A stretch of 64,000 nucleotides of DNA from Lacticaseibacillus paracasei subsp. paracasei (GCF_000829035.1 NZ_AP012541.1:2666001-2730000); one strand, 5' to 3'. Counted from the stretch's first letter, positions 9,050 through 18,045 are shown. Notes: generated by a model from the letters alone, not told the origin. Translations and numbers: made by a program.

Positions 9050-9700
9050 ATGAATTGTTTTGAACTGAGTCATGTGACGTTTGCGCCGGAAAAAAATGCG
9101 ATCCTGCATGACATCAATGTGACGATTCCGTGGGGTGCAGATCTTACCATTGCCGGTCATTCGGGTTCAGGAAAAAGCACCTTGCTTCGTCTGCTGGCGA
9201 CGCTGCTAACACCAACGAGCGGAACCATTCGCTATAATGGCAAACCGCAGGACGATTATGATCCGATCAGTTATCGCCGCGAAGTTTCTTATTGTGCGCA
9301 GCAGCCCGCTTTGTTTCATGGCACCGTTGCTGATGATCTGCAGTTTCCATTCACCATTCGTCATCAAAAAATGCCCCGTGAAGAAGCCGAGCGTGCTTTA
9401 GAAAGCGTTGATTTAGCCAAAACCATGCTCGACGATCCGGTCAAAAACCTTTCCGGCGGCGAACGTCAGCGAGTGGCGTTGTTGCGGCATCTTTTCTTTC
9501 CACCAAAAGTGCTGTTACTTGACGAAGTGACTGCTGGGTTAGATCCTGACACCAAAACGGTCATTCATGCCTTATTACAAAAACAAAATGACCAAGGTAT
9601 CACCTTGATCCGCGTCACCCATGATGAAGGCGAGATTCAAGCCGCGAAACAATTGCTGCGGCTAGTTGCTGGACAATTCGAGGAGGCCGCTCATGAGTAA
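9050..9700 (+). CDS. ABC transporter ATPase, FetA/YbbL-like (iron export)
   Basis: A 216-residue single ATPase domain. Walker A is GHSGSGKST (about residues 38-46), the signature NLSGGERQRVALL, and Walker B VLLLDEVTAGLD. The partner permease next door is of the UPF0014 family, which identifies the pair as FetAB-like. E. coli FetAB exports iron and protects against peroxide. A PerR/Fur-like operator overlaps the promoter, which fits that role. The start follows GAGGAGGG. The 3' end overlaps the permease start by eight bases. Confidence 0.8.
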   Translation: MNCFELSHVTFAPEKNAILHDINVTIPWGADLTIAGHSGSGKSTLLRLLATLLTPTSGTIRYNGKPQDDYDPISYRREVSYCAQQPALFHGTVADDLQFPFTIRHQKMPREEAERALESVDLAKTMLDDPVKNLSGGERQRVALLRHLFFPPKVLLLDEVTAGLDPDTKTVIHALLQKQNDQGITLIRVTHDEGEIQAAKQLLRLVAGQFEEAAHE

Positions 9701-10454
9701 TCAGCTCATTGTGTCACCCATCACCTTATTGCTAGCACTTATCTTGGTCTTGATTGCACTAGCGATCAACCTAAAAGAAGATCTCGGCATGACCAAAGAT
9801 TTGATTATCGGTGTTGTGCGGGCTGTCATCCAGTTGACTGTTGTTGGTTTCGTCCTGACCTACATCATCAAAGCCGATACTGTCTGGCTGACGTTGGCCA
9901 TGATTGCGGTCATCATTTTTAACGCCGCTTGGAACGCTAAAAAACGCGCCGGGACAATTCCAAATGCGCTCGTGACGAGTTTGTTGGCGATCACCACCGC
10001 GACTGGGTTAACGCTGGTGATGCTGGTCGCGGTCAAAGCCATCCGTTTTGTCCCGTCACAAATCGTCCCAATTTGCGGCATGATCGCCAGCAACGTTATG
10101 GTGGCAATTGGCTTGGCTTATCGCAGTTTGAATACAGAATTCAATGATTTACGGCAACAGGTCCTTGAACGTTTGGCACTCGGCGCTGATCTCAAGCAAG
10201 CCAGTCAATCGCTCATTGTCAATGCAATTAAAACTGGGATGGCGCCGACGATTGATTCAGCAAAAACGGTAGGGTTGGTCAGCTTGCCGGGGATGATGTC
10301 GGGGTTGATTTTCGCGGGTATTGATCCCACCAAAGCCATCATGTATCAGATCATGGTCACCTTTATGTTACTGGGCGCCACCAGTATCGGTAGCTTTATT
10401 GCCGTTTACCGCAGCTATCCACGCTTTTACAATGCCCGTAAACAACTGCGCTAA
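9693..10454 (+). CDS. ABC permease, FetB/UPF0014 family
   Basis: A 253-residue membrane protein with about seven hydrophobic segments. The family hallmark is GMAPTIDSAKTVGLVSLPGM near residues 185-205, with RAVIQLTVVGFV near the N-terminus. It should form the membrane channel for the upstream ATPase and export iron or a related metal from the cytoplasm. The start was set at the Met at 9693, six bases after AGGAGG; a longer in-frame start at 9666 lies inside the upstream gene. The convergent cation diffusion gene on the other side of the terminator adds to a metal-handling neighbourhood. Confidence 0.82.
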   Translation: MSNQLIVSPITLLLALILVLIALAINLKEDLGMTKDLIIGVVRAVIQLTVVGFVLTYIIKADTVWLTLAMIAVIIFNAAWNAKKRAGTIPNALVTSLLAITTATGLTLVMLVAVKAIRFVPSQIVPICGMIASNVMVAIGLAYRSLNTEFNDLRQQVLERLALGADLKQASQSLIVNAIKTGMAPTIDSAKTVGLVSLPGMMSGLIFAGIDPTKAIMYQIMVTFMLLGATSIGSFIAVYRSYPRFYNARKQLR

Positions 10455-10487
10455 AAAATCGTCCAACGAATCATTTGACAACCACAT

Positions 10488-10532
10488 AAAAAACGTTGTG
10501 CTCGCATTGGCCATGCGGACACAACGTTTTTT
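10488..10532. terminator. Bidirectional terminator
   Basis: AAAAAACGTTGTG with CACAACGTTTTTT and an inner GCAT/ATGC pairing. It lies between the FetAB-like pair and the convergent cation transporter. Confidence 0.88.
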
Positions 10533-10543
10533 AAATTACTTGA

Positions 10544-11422
10544 TTAATAAGGGTTCTCCATTTTATTTTGCGGCTCGTATGGACCATACTCAACCTGAAT
10601 CGTCGTGTGCGCAATATCAAAGCTTTCGCGCAAAGAGAGGCTGAGCGCATCGAGGAAGTCGTCATTGCCAACTGTGGTCGTGCGCACGACATGGACGGTC
10701 AGCGCCACATCGGTCGTGCTCAATGCCCAAATATGCAGGTCGTGGCAAGAAGCAACGGTTGGGTAAGCATTCACGAGCTTTTTAACCGCCACTGGGTCAA
10801 TATCTTTTGGCACTGCTGCCATGGCAAGGTTGACCGCATCGCGCAGCAAATTCCAGGTGCCAACCAAAACGACAATGGCAACTAAGATCGACATCACGGG
10901 GTCAAGCCATTCCCAGCCAGTCAGCAAAATCAGTCCGCCGGCAAGAACAACGCCAAGCGAAACGCCAGCATCGGCGGCCATATGCATGAAAGCGCCGCGA
11001 ATATTCAAGTCATGTTGCGAACCGCCATGGAATAGCAAGGCGGTGGCGCCGTTGACAATAATCCCAACGCCCGCCACCAGCATCATCCATCCGCCTTCAA
11101 CAGGTGCATTTTGTGAGAGTCGGGTGACCGCCTCAACAATGATGGCACCCATAGCCACTAATAGGAACGCGGCATTAGCCAAAGCTGCCAAAATCGAAGA
11201 ACTCTTATAACCATAAGTCCGTTCGACAGTAGGATGCCGTCCTGACAGCCAATCTGCGAACCACGCTAATCCGAGTCCCAACACATCGCCTAAGTTGTGA
11301 ACCGCATCTGCGACCAAGGCCACCGATCCAATGCCGATGCCAAAGGCTACTTCAGCAATAATATAAATTGTATTCAGTAAAATGCCCCAGAAGAATGCCT
11401 TGTTTGGTTGAACTTGTTCCAT
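10544..11422 (-). CDS. Cation diffusion facilitator (CzcD-like)
   Basis: A 292-residue CDF protein with six membrane segments. The metal site in TM2 is ADAVHNLGD (about 39-47) and in TM5 HMAADAGVS (about 146-154), giving the two HxxxD or DxxxD-type pairs used for zinc. A cytoplasmic C-terminal domain (about 205-292) shows the ferredoxin-like metal fold with HDLHIWALS. It exports Zn and related divalent cations by proton exchange. The start follows GGAGGGG. No metal-responsive operator was recognised upstream. Confidence 0.9.
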   Translation of the reverse strand: MEQVQPNKAFFWGILLNTIYIIAEVAFGIGIGSVALVADAVHNLGDVLGLGLAWFADWLSGRHPTVERTYGYKSSSILAALANAAFLLVAMGAIIVEAVTRLSQNAPVEGGWMMLVAGVGIIVNGATALLFHGGSQHDLNIRGAFMHMAADAGVSLGVVLAGGLILLTGWEWLDPVMSILVAIVVLVGTWNLLRDAVNLAMAAVPKDIDPVAVKKLVNAYPTVASCHDLHIWALSTTDVALTVHVVRTTTVGNDDFLDALSLSLRESFDIAHTTIQVEYGPYEPQNKMENPY

Positions 11423-11476
11423 GACAACCGCCCCTCCATTTTCCTATCCCCATCATGGTTTAGCGTTACCTAAAAA

Positions 11477-12355
11477 TCAACCCCTAAACCGTGAACCCGT
11501 GGCGGATAAACAAAATGGCCGTAATAGGTAAACTTCGCGGCAAAAGCCCTTCATACTGTTATAAACCCGCATGGCTCTGGAGTGCTTTTGGCACAGGCCA
11601 AAAACAGTTGGGCCGCTGCCTGACATTTGCGCGAATTCGGCACCATACTTTTGTAGCCGCTGCTTGAGGGCGGTCATTTCCGGATACCGACTAGCAGTGA
11701 TGGCTTCAAGGCTATTCGCCATGCCACTCGTCATTTGTGCAAAGTCATGATTTTGAATGCCTGCCACCACCGTTTGCGTATCAGGATGGCGCAGACCGGC
11801 GTCATAATCAATGGCATTCAAAATGGTCGGCGTCGATACTGAAACGCGAGGCTTTGCCAACACGACCCAAAAATTCGGCAAGCTGCCAAGTGGGGTGACC
11901 ACATCACCGCGACCAGTTACGAGCGCCGTCTCTGAATAAACACAGTAAGGGACATCACTATCAACACTTAAGCCGATCCGTGCTAATTGCGACCGACTAT
12001 AGCCGAGTTGCCAAAGCGAATTCAACCCTCGCAAAACGGCAGCTGCATCACTTGAGCCGCCGCCAAGCCCCGCGGCGACCGGAATATGTTTTTCAATATG
12101 AATCCGCGCACCTTGACGGATATTGGCGTGACGCTGCAGCGCCAACGCTGCTTTGTAGGCCAGATTGCGCGGATCTTCAGGTAGGAAGCCGCTATCTGTC
12201 GAAACCTGAATGCTGCGATGCGGGCTAATCATCACATAGTCAGCTAAATCGACCGATGTCATGACCATCTGCCACTCATGTTCGCCGTCGTCATGGCGAT
12301 ACAAGGCATCCAAGCTGAGATTAATCTTGGCCGGTGCTTTTTCGATCAGTTCCAT
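11477..12355 (-). CDS. ispE: 4-diphosphocytidyl-2-C-methyl-D-erythritol kinase family (IspE)
   Basis: A GHMP kinase of 292 residues. The N-terminal EKAPAKINLSLDAL is the IspE signature, and the ATP loop PVAAGLGGGSSDAAAV lies near residues 95-110. The canonical reaction phosphorylates CDP-methylerythritol in the MEP isoprenoid pathway. Lactobacilli generally use mevalonate, so this may be an orphan enzyme kept for another substrate; this is inference. The start was moved to the Met at 12355 because the conserved N-terminus begins there, although the upstream GGTGG ribosome site is weak. The last 15-20 residues look unlike the usual C-terminus. Confidence 0.85.
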   Translation of the reverse strand: MELIEKAPAKINLSLDALYRHDDGEHEWQMVMTSVDLADYVMISPHRSIQVSTDSGFLPEDPRNLAYKAALALQRHANIRQGARIHIEKHIPVAAGLGGGSSDAAAVLRGLNSLWQLGYSRSQLARIGLSVDSDVPYCVYSETALVTGRGDVVTPLGSLPNFWVVLAKPRVSVSTPTILNAIDYDAGLRHPDTQTVVAGIQNHDFAQMTSGMANSLEAITASRYPEMTALKQRLQKYGAEFAQMSGSGPTVFGLCQKHSRAMRVYNSMKGFCREVYLLRPFCLSATGSRFRG

Positions 12356-12542
12356 CCAACCACCAGTCTCTGGCGACCCATACGCTTGCCGGTCAATCAC
12401 TATCACCGCAAGCCCCGTTGTATGCATCGACCGTATAGTTATTTTTAGTATACTGTTTTATGCGCTGATTTTCACCGATACACGGTAAAAATCGCGTAAC
12501 GATGCGTGACTTGCTGTTTCCGTACCCGAAATGAAAAACAGC

Positions 12543-12577
12543 AAAAGACCTCGATGCAACTCACATCGAGGTCTTCT
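12543..12577 (-). terminator. Terminator of veg
   Basis: AAGACCTCGATG and CATCGAGGTCTT form a perfect 12-bp stem with a 7-base loop. T-runs follow on the minus strand. Confidence 0.8.
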
Positions 12578-12610
12578 TATAACAGATTTAATTGTTAAAA
12601 CAATTCAATG

Positions 12611-12862
12611 TTATGAGGCTTTTTCTTCGCCTTCGAAGGTGATCTGAATTGACTTAGTCAAGAGATCCGCGTAACTGTAGGAGACGCGCTCGAACGCATT
12701 TTCATCTTGGTCGAGATCGACCACAAAAATAGCCGGATAGGTTTCTTTCAAAGTCCCCCGTCGCCGCGTCACTTTCTTGCGTCCAGCTTGTGCAACGACC
12801 GTTAAGTTCTCACCGATTTTTCCATCGAGCTTCCGTTTGATGCTTGCTAGTGTGATTGGCAT
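12611..12862 (-). CDS. veg: Veg family protein
   Basis: An 83-residue protein matching the Veg (DUF1021) family. LASIKRKLDGKIGENLTV, the basic GRKKVTRRRG stretch and TYPAIFVVDLD are the conserved blocks. In Bacillus, Veg promotes biofilm matrix expression by an indirect route; its biochemical activity is not established. The start at 12862 is preferred over an upstream Met because AGAGGTG lies seven bases before it. It sits between rsmA and ispE on the same strand, the usual Firmicutes order rnmV-rsmA-veg-ispE. Confidence 0.93.
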   Translation of the reverse strand: MPITLASIKRKLDGKIGENLTVVAQAGRKKVTRRRGTLKETYPAIFVVDLDQDENAFERVSYSYADLLTKSIQITFEGEEKAS

Positions 12863-12979
12863 GCACTTCACCTCTTGCAGTCTATCATAGCACGAAAGCA
12901 AGAAATTTGCAATTATACCACGCGTTTCTTATTTCGGCAAGCGATTTATGCTGGTGTTTTTAGTAAAAATTTATCGTGC

Positions 12980-13876
12980 TTAAGCGTGGGCCTGACTGAT
13001 TAAATCCGCCGCTCGCAAAGCACGATCTAACCGAGCAAAATCAGCAATTGAAAGCCGCTCTGCGCGGGTACCAGGGTCAATGGCGGCGGTTGTTAAAGCA
13101 GATCGAATGGCAGCCTTGTTAGTTTTGCCAAATAAGACTACAAGATTATTCCAGAGTGTTTTTCGCCGTGAAGCAAAAGCGCCGCGAACTAGCCGATCAA
13201 AACTGGCTGGATCGGTTAAAGCTGCAAGCGGTTCGGTGCGCTGCGTCAAGGTGACAATGGCTGAATCGACATTGGGTGCCGGTACGAAGGCATGGCGGCT
13301 TACCGTGAAAGCAGTTGCCACGCTTGCAACGAGTTGAACTGCAATGCTCAGGCTACCATATTCTTTTGACCCCGGCGTTGCGCTTAATCGTTCTGCCACT
13401 TCTTTTTGCATCATAACCGTCATGCTATGAAGTGGTAGCTGTGCGCGTAAAAGATGGAGCAAAATGGGTGTGGTGATGTAATACGGCAGATTGGCAACAA
13501 CCTTTAAGGTGTGCTTGCCATCAAAATGCTCGGCAACCAATGCGCCTAGGTCGGTTTTTAAAACATCCTCATTCACGACCATCGCATTAGGATAATCGGC
13601 CAATGTTTCATCCAGAATCGGCAGCAACCGATCATCAATTTCAAGTGCCACCACCTGATGCGCGCTGTCCGCTAAGAATTGGGTCAAAGCACCAATCCCT
13701 GGGCCGATTTCGATCACATCATCCTCAGGGGTCAAATCGGCGGCTGTCACAATTTTTTGCAAAATCTTGGAGTCGGTCAAAAAATTCTGACCTAAGCCTT
13801 TGCGCATATGGAAACCATGGCGCTTTAAAATAGCGTTGGTGACCGCTGGCTGCGCAACTTTTTCAGGTTTTGTCAT
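12980..13876 (-). CDS. rsmA: 16S rRNA dimethyladenosine transferase
   Basis: RsmA/KsgA, 298 residues, dimethylates two adjacent adenines in the 3' helix of 16S rRNA. The family start KGLGQNFLTD is at about 28-37, the SAM loop DDVIEIGPGIGALT follows, and the catalytic NLPY motif appears in KVVANLPYYITTP. The C-terminal helical domain has SRRKTLWNNL. The start was set at the Met at 13876; an in-frame ATG four codons earlier is part of the GGAGG ribosome site. Its start overlaps the rnmV end by 14 bases, so the two are coupled. Confidence 0.96.
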   Translation of the reverse strand: MTKPEKVAQPAVTNAILKRHGFHMRKGLGQNFLTDSKILQKIVTAADLTPEDDVIEIGPGIGALTQFLADSAHQVVALEIDDRLLPILDETLADYPNAMVVNEDVLKTDLGALVAEHFDGKHTLKVVANLPYYITTPILLHLLRAQLPLHSMTVMMQKEVAERLSATPGSKEYGSLSIAVQLVASVATAFTVSRHAFVPAPNVDSAIVTLTQRTEPLAALTDPASFDRLVRGAFASRRKTLWNNLVVLFGKTNKAAIRSALTTAAIDPGTRAERLSIADFARLDRALRAADLISQAHA

Positions 13877-14432
13877 GCTGTCCTCCATCTACTTGGGCCA
13901 TGGCAGCCAAAAAAGCTGCGCGGCTAATTTGAAACTCTGCGAGTCGTCGAAGCAACTGTTTGCCGTTTGTGTAGCCAATATGCAACAACTCGCCTAACTG
14001 TTCCCGACGTTGGCGGGCACCGACACCACCGACTAAATCAGCAGCGAGCAAATCTTGCTGACTAATCACTTGCGGTGCATCTGGCATTTCTGTAAAAAGA
14101 TGCTGCAAAGCTGCGCGCAACGCAGCAGGCTTGGCATGTTCGATGCCCAACGAGCCTTTATGATCCGGCACACCTTCACGACGCGGCAAGAAAGCATGCG
14201 TCACCCCTGGAACCGCGCGGGAAATAGTTTTGCGGATTTTCTCACCTGGGAAATCAGGGTCGGTCAGCACAATCACACCGCGTTTAGCCTGTGCTTGCCG
14301 AATGCGTTCGAGCGTTGCCTCGTCAATTGCACTGCCGCGGGTTTCAATGGTGTCAATGGCACCAAAAGTTTCTTTCAATCTTTTCGTATCATCGCGGCCT
14401 TCAACGACCACGACTTGTTTGATAGTTGTCAT
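13863..14432 (-). CDS. rnmV: Ribonuclease M5
   Basis: A 189-residue protein with an N-terminal TOPRIM domain: VVVEGRDDTKRLKE supplies the Glu, and VLTDPDFPGEKIR the DxD. It matures 5S rRNA by cleaving both strands of the precursor near the helix ends. The start at 14432 has AAAGGA upstream and gives the standard N-terminus. The gene overlaps tatD by four bases and rsmA by 14, a tight translation-linked cluster for rRNA and DNA maintenance. Confidence 0.94.
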   Translation of the reverse strand: MTTIKQVVVVEGRDDTKRLKETFGAIDTIETRGSAIDEATLERIRQAQAKRGVIVLTDPDFPGEKIRKTISRAVPGVTHAFLPRREGVPDHKGSLGIEHAKPAALRAALQHLFTEMPDAPQVISQQDLLAADLVGGVGARQRREQLGELLHIGYTNGKQLLRRLAEFQISRAAFLAAMAQVDGGQHDKT

Positions 14433-15208
14433 GCTTTTTCCTTTAATCCAAAGATGCGATGGGCATTGTTCCATGTTTGCTTGGCAATCACTTCCGGCGT
14501 CGTTTCACGTAATTTCGCCAAGGCCTCCACCACATACCGCGTGTAGCCCGGTTGATTCTGCCGGCCACGATAGGGTGTCGGCGTGAGATAAGGCGCATCC
14601 GTTTCCACTAACAGTCGATCATTGGGCACAATTTTGGCACTGGCATGTTCTTCCGGTGCATTTTTAAAGCTGACAATGCCAGAGTATGAAATGTATAAGC
14701 CCAGGTCCAGAAAACGTTGGCCCCAAGTTGCATCGCCGGTGAAGCTATGCATGATCGCGCCGAAGTCTTCAACATGAGCCTTTTTTAAGATGTCATAGGT
14801 ATCGTCAAAGGCATCGCGACTGTGAATTGACACCGGTATTTTCAACGAACGTGCAATCTCAAGTTGCCGACGAAAAACCCGTCGCTGAATTTCCCGTGGC
14901 GAGGTATCCCAGTGATAATCTAAGCCGATTTCGCCTAAGGCTACAACTTTAGAATCCGCCAGTTGCTTGATTAACAACGCCTCTTTAGCCGCGTCATAAT
15001 CCTTGCTAGACTCGGGATGCCAACCAACAATGGCATATAAATTGTCATACTGGTGGGCCAACGCCAATGCGCCGGCATTCAAAGCTGTGTCAGAGCCGAC
15101 AATCGCCATCTTCTTGACACCAAGTTGCCGAGCGTTTTCGATATACTCGGCTTCTTTGCCTTGATAGGGCGTGTCATTCAAATGGGTGTGTGAATCAAAA
15201 ATATCCAT
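14429..15208 (-). CDS. TatD-family metal-dependent DNase
   Basis: 259 residues, the standard TatD size. The metal ligands are visible: FDSHTHLND at the N-terminus, LGEIGLDYHWD near residues 90-100, PVSIHSRDAFDD with His, MHSFTGD with His, and VETDAPYLTP with Asp near 200. It is a TIM-barrel exonuclease-type hydrolase. The ribosome site is weak (GAG). It lies 17 bases after the EIIA gene and overlaps rnmV by four bases, so the four genes probably share a transcript. Confidence 0.93.
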   Translation of the reverse strand: MDIFDSHTHLNDTPYQGKEAEYIENARQLGVKKMAIVGSDTALNAGALALAHQYDNLYAIVGWHPESSKDYDAAKEALLIKQLADSKVVALGEIGLDYHWDTSPREIQRRVFRRQLEIARSLKIPVSIHSRDAFDDTYDILKKAHVEDFGAIMHSFTGDATWGQRFLDLGLYISYSGIVSFKNAPEEHASAKIVPNDRLLVETDAPYLTPTPYRGRQNQPGYTRYVVEALAKLRETTPEVIAKQTWNNAHRIFGLKEKA

Positions 15209-15225
15209 GCGATCTCGACTTTCTT

Positions 15226-15708
15226 TTATGCTTCTGTCATAAGCGGTGTCAGCAACCGTGCAACTTGAGCGGCTTTTTTGGCAGCAAATAGTCGCTTCAA
15301 TTGCGCAGCTGGCGATTGCGTTAAAGCGCGAATCAACTGTGCCATGCGTTCCGGTTGTTTCTGCGGCTCAGCATTCATGAGCATGAACACCCAGTTCACT
15401 GGTAAAATCCGACTAGCATCGGCTAAATCTTTGAAGGCGACCGGAATAGCAAAATGAACAACCACCAACCGCGTTTGTTTCACTAATTCGCCTTCCAAAT
15501 GCGGAATGGCAATATTCGGCAAGCCATCTGCCACTTCATTTAGTTGCATGCCAGAAGGAAATGTCTGCTCGCGTGTGATCAACGCTTCTTTCCCAGCCGG
15601 CGCCATAACCTGCTGTTCAATAAGTGTTGTGCTAATCGTTTTAAAAAAAGCTGCTTGCGTGGGTGTATTCAGAAAATAGACCAGCTCTGGCGTGATCAAA
15701 TCAGTCAT
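15226..15708 (-). CDS. Orphan PTS EIIA domain protein (fructose/Ntr type)
   Basis: A 160-residue EIIA of the type-2 class. The phosphorylated His is in LPNIAIPHLEG (about residue 85), and the N-terminal ALITREQTFPSGM and later VNWVFMLMNAEPQKQ fit the family. No EIIB or EIIC gene is near, so it either serves a permease elsewhere or acts as a regulatory phospho-protein. It is the first gene of a run with tatD, rnmV and rsmA. The second Met (15708) is chosen because AGGTG is better spaced to it. Confidence 0.8.
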   Translation of the reverse strand: MTDLITPELVYFLNTPTQAAFFKTISTTLIEQQVMAPAGKEALITREQTFPSGMQLNEVADGLPNIAIPHLEGELVKQTRLVVVHFAIPVAFKDLADASRILPVNWVFMLMNAEPQKQPERMAQLIRALTQSPAAQLKRLFAAKKAAQVARLLTPLMTEA

Positions 15709-15926
15709 GCATTTCACCTATCTTTACAAATTCTCAATATGTTTAGAGTATAGCACGCAGTTTGCCTAGGCTCATCGTCGGGTGATCATTTCAAGAAACC
15801 ATTTATTATCCGCGCTTTTTCTTTGATTTTCATGAAAATGCTCCGCGAAAAATGTCTATTACTTCTATTTTGTTCTATACTATGGAGGTACTGAACATTT
15901 AAGGATTACCTAGGAGGTATTTTTAC

Positions 15927-16925
15927 ATGTCTGTTAAACTTACTGCTGGTCAGTTGAAGCACTTGAAGCAATTGTCAAACGATGACAATGTGATCTCAGC
16001 TTTGGCCATTGACCAACGCGGTTCCCTGAAGAAGATGCTTGCAGCTGCAGCTAACAAGCCGGCTGATGAAACCACGATTGTTGATTTCAAGAAGGCAGTC
16101 TCTGAAGAATTAACCAAATACGCCAGCGCTATTCTGCTTGACCCAGAATATGGCTTGCCGGCTGCTAAGGTTCGCGATCCTAAGTCTGGCCTACTCCTTT
16201 CATATGAAAAGACTGGTTACGATGCTACCGAACCTGGCCGTTTCCCAGATCTGATCGACAGCCAAAGTGCTTTGCGCATTAAGAACGAAGGCGGCGACGC
16301 TGTTAAGTTCTTGCTCTACATCGATCCGGATGAACCAGACGCTATCAATGATCGCAAGTATGCTTTCGTTGAACGTGTTGGTGCTGAGGCAAAAGCTAAT
16401 GACCTGCCACTGTTCCTTGAATTGGTTTCTTACGACGGTAAGACCAACGAAACTGGTACAGCTGCATGGGCTAAAGCTAAGCCTGAAAAGGTCATCAAGA
16501 TCACCAAGGAATTCAGCAAGCCGCAATACAATGTTTCTGTTTTGAAACTTGAAGTTCCAGTTGATCAAAAGTTTGTTGAAGGCTACACCGATGACGGCGT
16601 TACCCCTGTTTACAGCAAGGAAGAAGCCGCTAAGTATTACAAGGAACAGTCAGATGCAACGGATCTCCCATTCATCTTCCTGTCCGCTGGTGTTACCAAC
16701 GAATTGTTCCTTGAAGAACTCAAGTTTGCTAAGCAAGCAGGTTCAGCCTTTAATGGTGTTCTCTGTGGCCGTGCAACTTGGAAGCCGGGTGTTAAGCCAT
16801 ATGCTGCTGAAGGCGAAGCTGCTGGTAAGAAGTGGCTGCAGACCGAAGGCAAGGCTAACATCGATCGTTTGAACAAGGTGCTTGCAGAAACTGCAACCCC
16901 TTGGACTGACAAAGTTGAAGGTTAA
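15927..16925 (+). CDS. lacD: Tagatose 1,6-diphosphate aldolase
   Basis: LacD, 332 residues, splits tagatose-1,6-bisphosphate into dihydroxyacetone phosphate and glyceraldehyde-3-phosphate in the lactose/galactose tagatose pathway. Recognisable blocks are ALAIDQRGSLKKML, AILLDPEYGLPAAK, VLKLEVPVD with the Schiff-base Lys region, and FIFLSAGVTNELF. The codon usage is strongly biased, with a perfect TAGGAGG site, suggesting high expression. It stands apart from any lacABC genes here, so it may be a second copy or supply a different operon. A terminator follows directly. Confidence 0.94.
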   Translation: MSVKLTAGQLKHLKQLSNDDNVISALAIDQRGSLKKMLAAAANKPADETTIVDFKKAVSEELTKYASAILLDPEYGLPAAKVRDPKSGLLLSYEKTGYDATEPGRFPDLIDSQSALRIKNEGGDAVKFLLYIDPDEPDAINDRKYAFVERVGAEAKANDLPLFLELVSYDGKTNETGTAAWAKAKPEKVIKITKEFSKPQYNVSVLKLEVPVDQKFVEGYTDDGVTPVYSKEEAAKYYKEQSDATDLPFIFLSAGVTNELFLEELKFAKQAGSAFNGVLCGRATWKPGVKPYAAEGEAAGKKWLQTEGKANIDRLNKVLAETATPWTDKVEG

Positions 16926-16948
16926 TCTTTAACCATAGTTGCAAGAAA

Positions 16949-16978
16949 GGACCGATCATGATGATCGGTTCTTTTTTT
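16949..16978 (+). terminator. Terminator of lacD
   Basis: ACCGATCAT and ATGATCGGT form a tight hairpin, followed by TTCTTTTTTT. Confidence 0.85.
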
Positions 16979-17116
16979 ATGACTGCGGACATGTTTTTGT
17001 GACCACTGCAAACATCAAAATGAAGTTCAAAAAACTTGCTAACAATCATTGCAGGTCAGTGATCCAGTGGTAGACTGGTATTGAATGCGTTTTCGTATAT
17101 TAGGAGGTAATTCAAC

Positions 17117-17998
17117 TTGATCACAATTGAAAACAGCAAATTTAAAGCAGGCATTGCCGAGCGCGGTGCTGAATTGCAGTCGCTGGTAAATAAAGCCGAC
17201 AACTATGAGTATGTCTGGACAGGTGACAAGACTTTTTGGAATCGGCATGCGCCTATTCTATTCCCATCTATCGGGAAGTCTAATCAGGATCAATATCGGT
17301 TAGGGGCAAAAACCTATCCAATGAGTCAGCATGGATTTGCTCGTGACTATGACTTTGATGTCAGCGATAAGAGCGACTCAGCGGTCACCTTCACGCAACA
17401 TCAAAATGCTGAGACATTGAAGAAGTTCCCGTTTGAGTATACCTTGGCTGTTACTTACATGTTGACGGACGGCGGCCTCAGCGTACATTACACGGTCACG
17501 AATGACGATACTAAATCAATGCCATTTGCTTTAGGGTTCCACCCTGCCTTTAATGTTGGCTTGAAAGCTGATGGCAGTTTCGACGATTACGACCTCACTG
17601 TTGAACCATTAAACAGCCCACTACAACGATTCGGCATCGGCCCTGTGCCATTCCGCAATGGCGATGTTGAGGACATCCCCGGCGCAGAAGGCAATCGTTT
17701 GCCCCTGACACATGATCTTCTTGATGGTGGTCTCGTGATTCTCGCTAACAGCGAAATTGCCAAGGCAACCCTCGCATCACCGCACCATGACCACAGCATC
17801 ACCCTCGATATCAGCGACTTCCCATATCTCACCATCTGGAGCCCAGAACATAAAAAGGCGCCTTTCATCGCCGTTGAGCCATTCGATGGTCTGCCAGATC
17901 AAGCTGGCGAACCAACCGACTGGTACACCAAGCTCGGCAACACCACGCTATCTGCTGGTGCCAACAAGCAATTGGCCTTGAAGGTTGAGCTTCACTAA
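17117..17998 (+). CDS. Aldose 1-epimerase family protein (LacX-like)
   Basis: A 293-residue galactose-mutarotase-fold protein. ERGAELQSLV, YVWTGDKTFWNRHAPILFPS, the His of PMSQHGFARDYDF and LGFHPAFNV (second His) mark the LacX/YeaD-like subgroup. It likely interconverts sugar anomers; LacX is found at the end of lac operons in streptococci and lactococci, and here it follows lacD after a terminator. It starts at TTG (17117), supported by TAGGAGG eight bases upstream. A conserved Glu late in the protein (FIAVEPFDG) is the expected base. Confidence 0.88.
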   Translation: MITIENSKFKAGIAERGAELQSLVNKADNYEYVWTGDKTFWNRHAPILFPSIGKSNQDQYRLGAKTYPMSQHGFARDYDFDVSDKSDSAVTFTQHQNAETLKKFPFEYTLAVTYMLTDGGLSVHYTVTNDDTKSMPFALGFHPAFNVGLKADGSFDDYDLTVEPLNSPLQRFGIGPVPFRNGDVEDIPGAEGNRLPLTHDLLDGGLVILANSEIAKATLASPHHDHSITLDISDFPYLTIWSPEHKKAPFIAVEPFDGLPDQAGEPTDWYTKLGNTTLSAGANKQLALKVELH

Positions 17999-18014
17999 TC
18001 GAAGTTTACCACCC

Positions 18015-18045
18015 AATCGTCCGACACAATTCGGGCGATTTTTTT
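18015..18045 (+). terminator. Terminator of the LacX-like gene
   Basis: AATCGTCCG and CGGGCGATT with one G-T pair, followed by a run of seven T. Confidence 0.8.

Noticed and set aside
15841..15926. Catabolite response element before lacD
   Set aside because: TGAAAATGCTCCGC resembles a cre only partly, with three core mismatches.
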